From a virus: a stretch of DNA of 28,554 nucleotides. Location of the stretch: positions 1 to 28,554 of the IMG/VR virus record IMGVR_UViG_3300023184_000414. One strand, written 5' to 3'. The notes beneath the pieces were generated by a model. That model saw nothing but the letters and a program-made list of their open reading frames with translations, had not been told where the DNA came from and searched no databases. How positions within the stretch are numbered: position 1 is the first letter of the stretch; each line of letters opens with the position of its first letter. Position numbers and translations under genes: made by a program. Below, piece after piece: positions 5,971 through 11,037 of the stretch.

Positions 5971-6473
5971 AGAATTGTATTTAGATAATCAACATTGTTC
6001 TTGTTGATTGTTTCCCTCATCTTTTGTTGTGCCATCATGTAGTTCTCAAGAGGTTTTCGGTTCCTGTTGATTTCCCATGAAGCAATAGCAATTTTGATAG
6101 CAACATCCAAATTGCTATCATCATACTTTTTGTACTGAGAGAATTCAGTATATGCACAGCAGAAATTCTCAATCACGATACCATTGTGTTGAGGATTCTT
6201 TTGTGTTGAGAGTTTGCAAGCCTGGAAAGGATTTAGAACAATGTATTCAAATCCATTAGTAGTCTCTTTGCCAATGATATGGAATTTCAAATCAATAGCA
6301 GATAACTGGTTTACATTGTTACCATCAATACCTACGCTGGTGATTTTGACAGGATACTTCTTGCCATTATGGAGATAATAGTTTTGTCTTCCTGCAACGA
6401 AAGAAGAACCAAGTAAAGACGATATTTTGTTTTTTAAGATGGACGCTAATCCATCTTTATCTCTCATTCCCAT
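5967..6473 (-). CDS. Hypothetical protein, leaderless candidate
   Basis: 168 residues (MGMRDKDGLASILKNKISS), with a central beta-rich region (FEYIVLNPFQACKLS) and a helical C-terminus. Not recognised. The ATG is six bases from -10 box TATACT (6480-6485) with -35 TTGCAT at 6502-6507; no Shine-Dalgarno is present for this ATG or the one two codons later. Confidence 0.75.
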   Translation of the reverse strand: MGMRDKDGLASILKNKISSLLGSSFVAGRQNYYLHNGKKYPVKITSVGIDGNNVNQLSAIDLKFHIIGKETTNGFEYIVLNPFQACKLSTQKNPQHNGIVIENFCCAYTEFSQYKKYDDSNLDVAIKIAIASWEINRNRKPLENYMMAQQKMRETINKNNVDYLNTIL

Positions 6474-6479
6474 AAGAGC

Positions 6480-6507
6480 AGTATATCATCTCTTACATAC
6501 AATGCAA
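6480..6507 (-). promoter_or_regulatory. Sigma70-type promoter, leaderless class
   Basis: TTGCAT at 6502-6507, 16-base spacer, TATACT at 6480-6485. It lies directly after terminator 6508-6538, with no palindrome between. Confidence 0.8.
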
Positions 6508-6538
6508 TAAAAAATCCCCCTTAATAATAAGAGGGATT
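6508..6538 (-). terminator. Intrinsic terminator
   Basis: AATCCCTCTT / AAGGGGGATT stem with a short AT loop, then TTTTATT on the minus strand. Confidence 0.85.
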
Positions 6539-6692
6539 CCTAAATATTGCTGGTCATCTTGACTATTGATATATCCATCAATGCCCGATTATACGCATCT
6601 TTTATTTTTTTCTATCACATAACAGGAAAACAAGAACATACTCAGTGAGGACCAAACAATCTCTATTACTATATTATTATTTTATGTTCCTG
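6539..6692 (-). other. Non-coding stretch between gene and terminator
   Basis: No credible gene: the longest frames are about 12-16 codons without ribosome sites. It contains a TATAAT without a good -35, a small stem (TTGAT / ATCAA) and a longer imperfect pairing between CAGGAACATA next to the stop and TATGTTCTTG further on. It is probably an untranslated 3' region. Confidence 0.5.
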
Positions 6693-6899
6693 CTATTTAA
6701 AATCAATAACAGCGAAATCATATCCACTTGACCAACTAGTAAACTTTTGCTTTACTGTTGGGTCAGTAATAGCTTCTGAAATTTTTGAAATATTAATGGT
6801 AGAATTCTTTTCAAATCCACTATTAATAATATTCTTTAACACCTGAAAACTTGCATCATCAAACTTCTTACGAAAATTTGAAATATGTATTTTCTTCAT
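6693..6899 (-). CDS. 68-residue hypothetical protein
   Basis: From the ATG at 6899 (MKKIHISNFRKKFDDASFQ), chosen over a TTG at 6911 because GAGAG lies six bases upstream. Mostly helical, basic N-terminus, acidic-aromatic end. Not recognised. It has a roughly 50-base leader from the promoter at 6947-6974. Confidence 0.7.
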   Translation of the reverse strand: MKKIHISNFRKKFDDASFQVLKNIINSGFEKNSTINISKISEAITDPTVKQKFTSWSSGYDFAVIDFK

Positions 6900-6946
6900 T
6901 TTTTCTCTCAAAAATAAATTACAAAGCTCATAAGCATTGCAAGATC

Positions 6947-6999
6947 ATTATAGATTATTTTTCACGAAAATCAATAGGAATATTTCGAAATATTCCTAT
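6947..6999 (-). promoter_or_regulatory. Palindrome-promoter cassette 7 (divergent arms)
   Basis: A 26-base perfect palindrome at 6974-6999 (arms ATAGGAATATTTC); -35 TTGATT at 6969-6974 abuts it, -10 TATAAT at 6947-6952, 16-base spacer. Confidence 0.75.
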
Positions 7000-7012
7000 A
7001 AAAAAAGTTGAC

Positions 7013-7040
7013 AAAAAAATACCCTCCCGAAGGAGGGTAT
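7013..7040 (-). terminator. Intrinsic terminator
   Basis: ATACCCTCC-TTCG-GGAGGGTAT (a UUCG tetraloop on the minus strand) followed by TTTTTT. Confidence 0.9.
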
Positions 7041-7043
7041 TGG

Positions 7044-7517
7044 TTAGATTTTGACTGGGTTGTATCTGTTCTTCAGATAGTCAAGGAATATCTGATAGAC
7101 ATCTTTGGGATGGCTGTACTCTGACAGGAAGTTGATGATGACCTTGATATCAACATCTTCCTTGATGAAGAACTTTACCATCTCTTCAGCAGTAATGCTC
7201 GATTGTTCAGTTACTAGAGTGACTGGAGTTTCTGTCTCGATATTCAAAGCACGTTTTCGCTCGAAAGTAGCAGATACTTTTTGACCAAGTGCTTTGTAGT
7301 CAGTGTTTGCTTTACGTGCTTTGGTCACATTGGCTCGATATTCTTCTTGTGTCCAACCAAGATACTTTGCACCACCCTCAAACTCCTTGTAGAATGCTCT
7401 TGGGTTTACAGGAAACAGTGAATCGAATTGATTATCTAACACCCACTTGGAATATTCTCTAAGAGTAGGAAACTTCAACGTAGAGACTTTGGTTTTAGCC
7501 TCATTATAACTAAACAT
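7044..7517 (-). CDS. DNA-binding-like protein, paralogue of the gene at 7714
   Basis: 157 residues. The first 60 (SYNEAKTKVSTLKF...YSKWV...PVNPRAFYKEF...YLGWT) match a repeat unit (D/N-EA...L...Y..W....NP...Y....G..-LG) shared with the neighbouring gene and, from memory, with phage and algal proteins carrying an 'integrase repeat'-type helical domain. The middle is basic; the C-terminus is helical. GGAG lies eight bases before the ATG; the leader also holds the GAAGCCAA motif. A role in DNA binding is inference. Confidence 0.65.
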   Translation of the reverse strand: MFSYNEAKTKVSTLKFPTLREYSKWVLDNQFDSLFPVNPRAFYKEFEGGAKYLGWTQEEYRANVTKARKANTDYKALGQKVSATFERKRALNIETETPVTLVTEQSSITAEEMVKFFIKEDVDIKVIINFLSEYSHPKDVYQIFLDYLKNRYNPVKI

Positions 7518-7574
7518 TTGAATTTCTCCCTTGGCTTCTTTTCAAACTCTAACAAGCAACCTTGTTACTCCTTA

Positions 7575-7580
7575 AGTATA
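7575..7580 (-). promoter_or_regulatory. Probable weak promoter -10 box
   Basis: TATACT at 7575-7580 with only a poor -35 (TGGTAA at 7598-7603). A second TATAAT at 7607-7612 also lacks a -35. The leader contains a small hairpin (TAACAAG / CTTGTTA). Confidence 0.4.
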
Positions 7581-7646
7581 CTCTAAGGTTCTAAATCTTA
7601 CCACTAATTATATAGAAATAATCATATATTTTTTGACTATTTTTTG

Positions 7647-7669
7647 TAGGCATATTAGGAATATGCCTA
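7647..7669. repeat. Palindrome of the cassette family
   Basis: Arms TAGGCATAT / ATATGCCTA, loop TAGGA. It lies between the terminator at 7682-7710 and the promoter region of the gene at 7517. Confidence 0.8.
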
Positions 7670-7681
7670 AGCTATACTGAT

Positions 7682-7710
7682 AAAAGAAAAGGAGGGCTTA
7701 TTAGCCCTCC
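7682..7710 (-). terminator. Intrinsic terminator
   Basis: GGAGGGCT-AATA-AGCCCTCC followed by TTTTCTTTTA on the minus strand, next to the stop at 7714. Confidence 0.9.
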
Positions 7711-7713
7711 TGT

Positions 7714-8043
7714 CTATCCCATATGTAAGATTTGCTTTATGATTTGCTTTATCTTACTGAAGTTGAGTTGACCTTTGATATCTTGGTCTTCTGATACACT
7801 TGGTTTGACATAATCAGTCAATCCTAAGAAGTGTTTAGTGCCTTTCCAATCACCTCTGTACCTGTATATCTGGTACGGGTTTGTGGAAAAACCATATGGC
7901 TTGGTCTCATTGACCCAATCTAGATACTCTTGATAACTCTTGATATTCTTACTCTTGAGTATCGCTCTGGCTTCGTCATATGGTAATATGAATGACGGTC
8001 TTCCTACCTTGCGTTTCTCTTCACTATGTAATGTGGTACTCAT
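7714..8043 (-). CDS. DNA-binding-like protein with an AT-hook-like motif
   Basis: 109 residues. An N-terminal KRKVGRPSF segment (residues ~10-18) has the GRP core of an AT-hook, which binds the minor groove of AT-rich DNA. It is followed by the same repeat unit as the gene at 7044 (YDEARAILKSKNI...YLDWV...STNPYQIYRY...FLGL). The leader has GAAGCCAAGG close to the ATG and a promoter (TTGAAT, 17, TATACT). The combination suggests a small DNA-binding regulator or chromatin-like protein; this is inference. Confidence 0.65.
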   Translation of the reverse strand: MSTTLHSEEKRKVGRPSFILPYDEARAILKSKNIKSYQEYLDWVNETKPYGFSTNPYQIYRYRGDWKGTKHFLGLTDYVKPSVSEDQDIKGQLNFSKIKQIIKQILHMG

Positions 8044-8087
8044 TGCCTTGGCTTCTTTCTTTAGGCTGTGATTTATCCAACACTAAA

Positions 8088-8193
8088 AGTATACCCAACG
8101 CATAGGGAAAATTCAACATATTTGACACACTATTATATATTTATTAGATATATTTTTTGTTCAAATTTTGTAGGGATTGTGTTACAATCCCTA
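8088..8193 (-). promoter_or_regulatory. Palindrome-promoter cassette 8
   Basis: Palindrome 8171-8193 (arms TAGGGATTGT, loop GTT), -35 TTGAAT at 8111-8116, -10 TATACT at 8088-8093, 17-base spacer. Confidence 0.8.
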
Positions 8194-8205
8194 AATGTAA
8201 TTAAG

Positions 8206-8247
8206 AAAAAAATCCCTTCCAGAAAACACTACTAAACTGGAAGGGAT
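8206..8247 (-). terminator. Intrinsic terminator
   Basis: 11-bp stem ATCCCTTCCAG / CTGGAAGGGAT with a 14-base loop and seven Ts on the minus strand. Confidence 0.85.
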
Positions 8248-8274
8248 AAGTCTCATTCTGTTTTATTATTTATC

Positions 8275-8580
8275 CTACCCCAAAGGCAAGTCAGAATGAG
8301 AAAATTTTAAATTACCATATTCTTCTTGATATGCTTGCACTGCTTCCAAAGCAAACTGATATCCTTTAAGCTTATCTGATACCATTTCAAAATTAAAACC
8401 TAAGCTAACAAAAGTAAACCAATCATCTGGAGTAACATGATAAACAATAGTGACAAACCAATTATCATCATGGTCTTCTTTTGGATTTCTAAACATATCA
8501 AAAAATAAAACCATCGGAGCATAAAGTTTATTTAGCTCTTCTACTTTATTTTTTAAAGTTTGTGCTTGTTCTTGTGTCAT
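8275..8580 (-). CDS. Hypothetical protein downstream of tRNA-Ser
   Basis: 101 residues (MTQEQAQTLKNKVEELNKLY) with a helical start and end and an aromatic central beta region (NWFVTIVYHV). Not recognised. The ATG is 13 bases after the tRNA-Ser 3' end and no Shine-Dalgarno is visible, so tRNA 3' processing would leave a very short leader. Confidence 0.75.
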   Translation of the reverse strand: MTQEQAQTLKNKVEELNKLYAPMVLFFDMFRNPKEDHDDNWFVTIVYHVTPDDWFTFVSLGFNFEMVSDKLKGYQFALEAVQAYQEEYGNLKFSHSDLPLG

Positions 8581-8592
8581 AGTGTTTTAAAA

Positions 8593-8677
8593 AGGAGAGA
8601 ACAGGATTCGAACCTGCGAACGCTTTCACGTTAACTGTTTTCAAGACAGTCGCTATCGACCACTCAGCCACCTCTCC
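8593..8677 (-). tRNA. tRNA-Ser(UGA)
   Basis: Cloverleaf on the minus strand: acceptor GGAGAGG, anticodon stem ACTGT / ACAGT with loop CTTGAAA (anticodon TGA), a long class II variable arm and TTCGAAT T-loop. No CCA is encoded; a T-run follows. It lies between two protein genes in the unit started by the promoter at 8909-8937. Confidence 0.93.
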
Positions 8678-8687
8678 AACAAACTAA

Positions 8688-8891
8688 TTATACCTCATCT
8701 ACAAGAACGTCTTCAAGATAATTTTGAACATCTTCTCTCAATTCCATTAGACAATCATCATTGTAATCTAACTTTTCAGCAAGTATATCAAATAATTCTG
8801 CATCAGCCAGGAGCATTCTAAATCCCTCAAGAATAACCAGCAAATCGTGTTCAGTTTTATCTGATAAATAATTCAATGTATCGTTTGGCAT
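8688..8891 (-). CDS. 67-residue acidic helical protein
   Basis: MPNDTLNYLSDKTEHDLLV..., highly acidic and helical, with no recognised motif. GAGGAAA precedes the ATG and a near-consensus promoter (TTGACA, 17, TATATT) lies just upstream. First gene of a unit that continues through tRNA-Ser to the gene at 8275. Confidence 0.75.
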   Translation of the reverse strand: MPNDTLNYLSDKTEHDLLVILEGFRMLLADAELFDILAEKLDYNDDCLMELREDVQNYLEDVLVDEV

Positions 8892-8908
8892 TTTGTTTCC
8901 TCACTAAG

Positions 8909-8937
8909 AATATATCATATAGATATAATGATGTCAA
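8909..8937 (-). promoter_or_regulatory. Sigma70-type promoter fused to a terminator
   Basis: TTGACA at 8932-8937, TATATT at 8909-8914, 17-base spacer. The T-run of the preceding terminator runs straight into the -35 box. Confidence 0.85.
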
Positions 8938-8982
8938 AAAAAATCCCTCTATTATTTCTCTCTGAAAATATTAATAGAGGGA
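8936..8982 (-). terminator. Intrinsic terminator of the tRNA-Met unit
   Basis: 11-bp stem TCCCTCTATTA / TAATAGAGGGA with an 17-base loop and eight Ts on the minus strand. Confidence 0.85.
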
Positions 8983-9016
8983 GGAGTATGGACATGCAAA
9001 ACACCAAACCAACCAA

Positions 9017-9089
9017 TGGGCAGTACAGGACTTGAACCTGTAACCAACAAATTATGAGTTTGCTGCTCTAACCATTGAGCTAACTGCCC
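9017..9089 (-). tRNA. tRNA-Met(CAU), or Ile2 after modification
   Basis: Canonical cloverleaf: acceptor GGGCAGT / ACTGCCC, D-arm TAGCTCAATGGTTAGAGC, anticodon loop CTCATAA (CAT), T-loop TTCAAGT, discriminator A. Elongator methionine versus lysidine-modified isoleucine cannot be decided by eye. No CCA encoded. Confidence 0.92.
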
Positions 9090-9094
9090 TAAGT

Positions 9095-9149
9095 TCCTGA
9101 TTGATTTTGTTCATACCCCACGTACAAAATTTTCAAACCATCAATCAGG
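9095..9149 (-). other. Structured spacer between tRNA and tRNA-like element
   Basis: A 12-bp perfect inverted repeat (TTCCTGATTGAT and complement) encloses about 33 bases, with an inner TTTTGT / ACAAAA pairing. It is probably a processing or folding element of the tRNA precursor. Confidence 0.6.
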
Positions 9150-9153
9150 AAAT

Positions 9154-9218
9154 AGATGGGATGGGATTCTCACCCATATCAAAGGTTTATGTCCTCTGCT
9201 TTATTTAAGCTACCCATC
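9154..9218 (-). tRNA. Aberrant tRNA-like element
   Basis: About 65 bases fold as a cloverleaf: acceptor GATGGG / CCCATC, D-arm GCTT / AAGC with only a 5-base loop (no GG), anticodon arm AGAGG / CCTTT with loop ACATAAA, T-arm ATGGG / CCCAT with loop TGAGAAT instead of TTCRANN. The bases that normally join D- and T-loops are missing on both sides. It could be a decayed tRNA, a minimal functional tRNA or a tRNA mimic. The co-transcription with tRNA-Met is seen from the shared promoter and terminator. Confidence 0.5.
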
Positions 9219-9225
9219 AATTTTT

Positions 9226-9282
9226 CCAGAATCACCACATTCTGGATTTTGTTCTTGATGCTGAAGACATCTCGAACAAAGT
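9226..9282 (-). other. Structured leader of the tRNA unit
   Basis: Two hairpins after the promoter: TTTGTTC / GAACAAA with an inner GATG / CATC, and CCAGAAT-GTGGTG-ATTCTGG. They lie immediately 5' of the tRNA-like element. Confidence 0.6.
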
Positions 9283-9283
9283 A

Positions 9284-9311
9284 AGTATATCATAATCAAA
9301 TGACTATGCAA
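9284..9311 (-). promoter_or_regulatory. Promoter of the tRNA-Met unit
   Basis: TTGCAT at 9306-9311 and TATACT at 9284-9289, 16-base spacer. The -35 box overlaps the end of the gene at 9304-9513. Confidence 0.8.
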
Positions 9312-9513
9312 GGGTCTTATGATATTTTCCCTTGCGATAAGTTTTTGCTAATCTAATATCACCATTGTCATCTAAATGAATTTCAAGTAAATTGGCATTT
9401 GGTTCTTCAGCTAAATGTTTATTAATATATTCAAAAGCAACTATAACACTACCAAACTTAAACTTATTAATAATATTGAAATCATCATCTAATTGATAAA
9501 GTATGTACTTCAT
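9304..9513 (-). CDS. 69-residue hypothetical protein
   Basis: MKYILYQLDDDFNIINKF..., with a beta start, a central helix and a basic tail (KTYRKGKYHKTLA). The layout (short strand, acidic turn, helix, strand, basic end) is common in small phage proteins, but I cannot name it. No clear Shine-Dalgarno; a TAATAT lies about ten bases upstream, without a good -35. Confidence 0.65.
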   Translation of the reverse strand: MKYILYQLDDDFNIINKFKFGSVIVAFEYINKHLAEEPNANLLEIHLDDNGDIRLAKTYRKGKYHKTLA

Positions 9514-9546
9514 ATACCATTGTATATTATCAAAGCAATACAGGCA

Positions 9547-9578
9547 AGAAAAAACCCATGAATTTTATTTCACAGGTT
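9547..9578 (-). terminator. Intrinsic terminator of the small RNA
   Basis: AACCTGTGAA / TTCATGGGTT, ten pairs including two G-U, then TTTTTT. Confidence 0.8.
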
Positions 9579-9659
9579 TAATCTTGCTCTGAACATTTGG
9601 AGGAGTAACTGATAGAGACAGGTATTGATGTTCAGAACGGTGGTCTATTTATTAGACTT
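9547..9659 (-). ncRNA. Candidate small RNA with a CU-rich loop
   Basis: A complete transcription unit without a gene: promoter TTGCAA / TATAAT at 9666-9693 and intrinsic terminator 9547-9578 with six Us, giving a transcript of about 110 bases. Predicted structure: a short 5' hairpin (GTCTA / TAGAC), then a 9-bp stem TCTGAACAT / ATGTTCAGA (9628-9636 with 9588-9596) closing a 31-base loop that contains ACUCCUCC, complementary to Shine-Dalgarno sequences. No start codon with a ribosome site lies in it on either strand. Confidence 0.65.
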
Positions 9660-9665
9660 AACAGT

Positions 9666-9763
9666 ATTATACCCAATGCGTGGTAGATTGCAAGTCACAT
9701 AAGAAAAATGTTAAGAAATCTTTTTTTGATAGAATTTTTTAGGAATGGTATTTACCATTCCTA
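9666..9763 (-). promoter_or_regulatory. Palindrome-promoter cassette 9 (small RNA)
   Basis: Palindrome 9740-9763 (arms TAGGAATGGT, loop ATTT), -35 TTGCAA at 9688-9693, -10 TATAAT at 9666-9671, 16-base spacer. The only cassette with no protein gene behind it. Confidence 0.8.
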
Positions 9764-9775
9764 TATTTTTAATGC

Positions 9776-9811
9776 AAAAAAATCCCTCTTCCTATGAGCT
9801 AGAAGAGGGAT
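9776..9811 (-). terminator. Intrinsic terminator
   Basis: ATCCCTCTT / AAGAGGGAT stem with TTTTTTT on the minus strand, after the gene ending at 9841. Confidence 0.8.
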
Positions 9812-9840
9812 GAGTTGAGAGCGGATTTGAAACAGTGTTA

Positions 9841-10329
9841 TTATATCACTAAGTATTCAATGTGCAAGTCTTCATCTGTAAAAGGTTTTTCAGTAACAAA
9901 ATAACTCTCTCTGTCAATCCATCTAAATCCGGGAACAATGTAGTATTCTTCTTCAGCATATACAAGTGTCCAAATGTTATGGGGATTTTGAGATTGTATG
10001 AATTCTAATTCTTCCTCATATGTTTCAAAAGATGTTCCCTCAAATGAAGCATCTTCATTTATATGATTTTTAATTGGATTATATTTGTCCATCCAATCAT
10101 CAACAGTAAGAATACGTTCAAAACAATGCACTGCTAAATCTTCTACTTTGCAAATACCAATAGTATAAGAGTCAATAAAACTTTCAAGAAATTCTTTAAC
10201 AATTTCATCTTGAGTGCCAGAACTTGTTATATAATCTGACTTTTGAATTTTACGAACTGACTTATCTGCATAGTGCCAGTTGAAAGTAACAGACACTTTG
10301 TACGTTGGAGTTGTAGTGGTGTTTTCCAT
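9841..10329 (-). CDS. Acidic hypothetical protein, leaderless candidate
   Basis: 162 residues (MENTTTTPTYKVSVTFNWHY), strongly acidic (for example the ETYEEELEF stretch) and aromatic, likely alpha/beta. Not recognised. The ATG is six bases from TATAAT (10336-10341), and no Shine-Dalgarno is present. It directly follows the nuclease-helicase unit but has its own cassette, so a functional tie to that island is not shown. Confidence 0.75.
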   Translation of the reverse strand: MENTTTTPTYKVSVTFNWHYADKSVRKIQKSDYITSSGTQDEIVKEFLESFIDSYTIGICKVEDLAVHCFERILTVDDWMDKYNPIKNHINEDASFEGTSFETYEEELEFIQSQNPHNIWTLVYAEEEYYIVPGFRWIDRESYFVTEKPFTDEDLHIEYLVI

Positions 10330-10335
10330 GTTTGT

Positions 10336-10404
10336 ATTATATCATCTATAATATAACATGCAAAATATTGCGATAATTTTTTAGGGATGGTAGTACCATC
10401 CCTA
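10336..10404 (-). promoter_or_regulatory. Palindrome-promoter cassette 10
   Basis: Palindrome 10382-10404 (loop AGT), -35 TTGCAT at 10358-10363, -10 TATAAT at 10336-10341, 16-base spacer. Nearly identical over about 43 bases to the cassette at 17494-17537. Confidence 0.85.
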
Positions 10405-10407
10405 CGA

Positions 10408-11037
10408 CTAATCATCAAAAAATTGTTTTATTTGTTGATTAGCGATAGTCCAAAAATTTTTGTTTTGATGGATAATTTCTGACAATTGCTTTCTTCCTAA
10501 GAACACCAGTTTATCTTTAAAATTCACATCAATAATGAATGAATACGTGCTTGCTGTAGTAAATAGAAATACAGTGTGTGGTTTGTCCAAATCACAAGCA
10601 TGATTTTCTCTACCATCAAAATATGTTTTGGTCAAATCCTCATATTTTATTTGGTCATCACCAGTAGGATTTGGATTTGCTCTATATTTACATTGAACAG
10701 CAGACTTGTGACCATTGACATTAATACCTGTTGCATCTACACCATAGTCTGATGCACAATCTGCAATAGTATATTGATGTAGTCCAAACCTGTCATCAAA
10801 AACAGAATTAGTGAAGAATATTTCTGCTAAGATTTCAAGCATATCTCCTCGGAAATCATTCATGGTTTTTTCTTTATCAATCTGAGAAGATTTTTTGCTA
10901 CCAAGTTGATTTGCGTGATTTTCTACTAAAGATATCCAGATATCCAATGTTTTCATGGATTGTTCTGCTGTATCTAAAGTTTCGTATATGTCTTTAACTT
11001 GTTTGTGATAGACAGAAATACTACTATGTTCAAGCAT
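10408..11037 (-). CDS. Mrr-like PD-(D/E)XK nuclease
   Basis: 209 residues from the ATG at 11037, which has GGAG seven bases upstream and overlaps the helicase stop by eight bases (ATGCTTGA); an earlier in-frame start at 11085 would be deeper in the helicase gene. The nuclease core shows an early acidic helix (GDMLEILAE, Glu68/Glu72), GVDATG (Asp101) and AVQCKYR (Gln115, Lys117), the E...D...QxK pattern of Mrr-type restriction endonucleases. The N-terminal 60 residues are helical. Tight coupling to a DEAH helicase implies a joint complex that moves on and cuts DNA; target and trigger are unknown. Confidence 0.8.
   Translation of the reverse strand: MLEHSSISVYHKQVKDIYETLDTAEQSMKTLDIWISLVENHANQLGSKKSSQIDKEKTMNDFRGDMLEILAEIFFTNSVFDDRFGLHQYTIADCASDYGVDATGINVNGHKSAVQCKYRANPNPTGDDQIKYEDLTKTYFDGRENHACDLDKPHTVFLFTTASTYSFIIDVNFKDKLVFLGRKQLSEIIHQNKNFWTIANQQIKQFFDD

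Noticed and set aside
6539-6692. A small gene in the gap before terminator 6508-6538
   Set aside because: Frames are only about 12-16 codons and lack ribosome sites.
8121-8155. Plus-strand promoter TTGACA near 8122
   Set aside because: No -10 box at 16-18 bases and no plus-strand gene follows.
10227-10418. Open frame overlapping the cassette, encoding ...SRRDGTTIPKKLSQYF
   Set aside because: It is translation of the palindrome and spacer; the same peptide appears upstream of rIIB because the DNA repeat is shared. Not a protein family.
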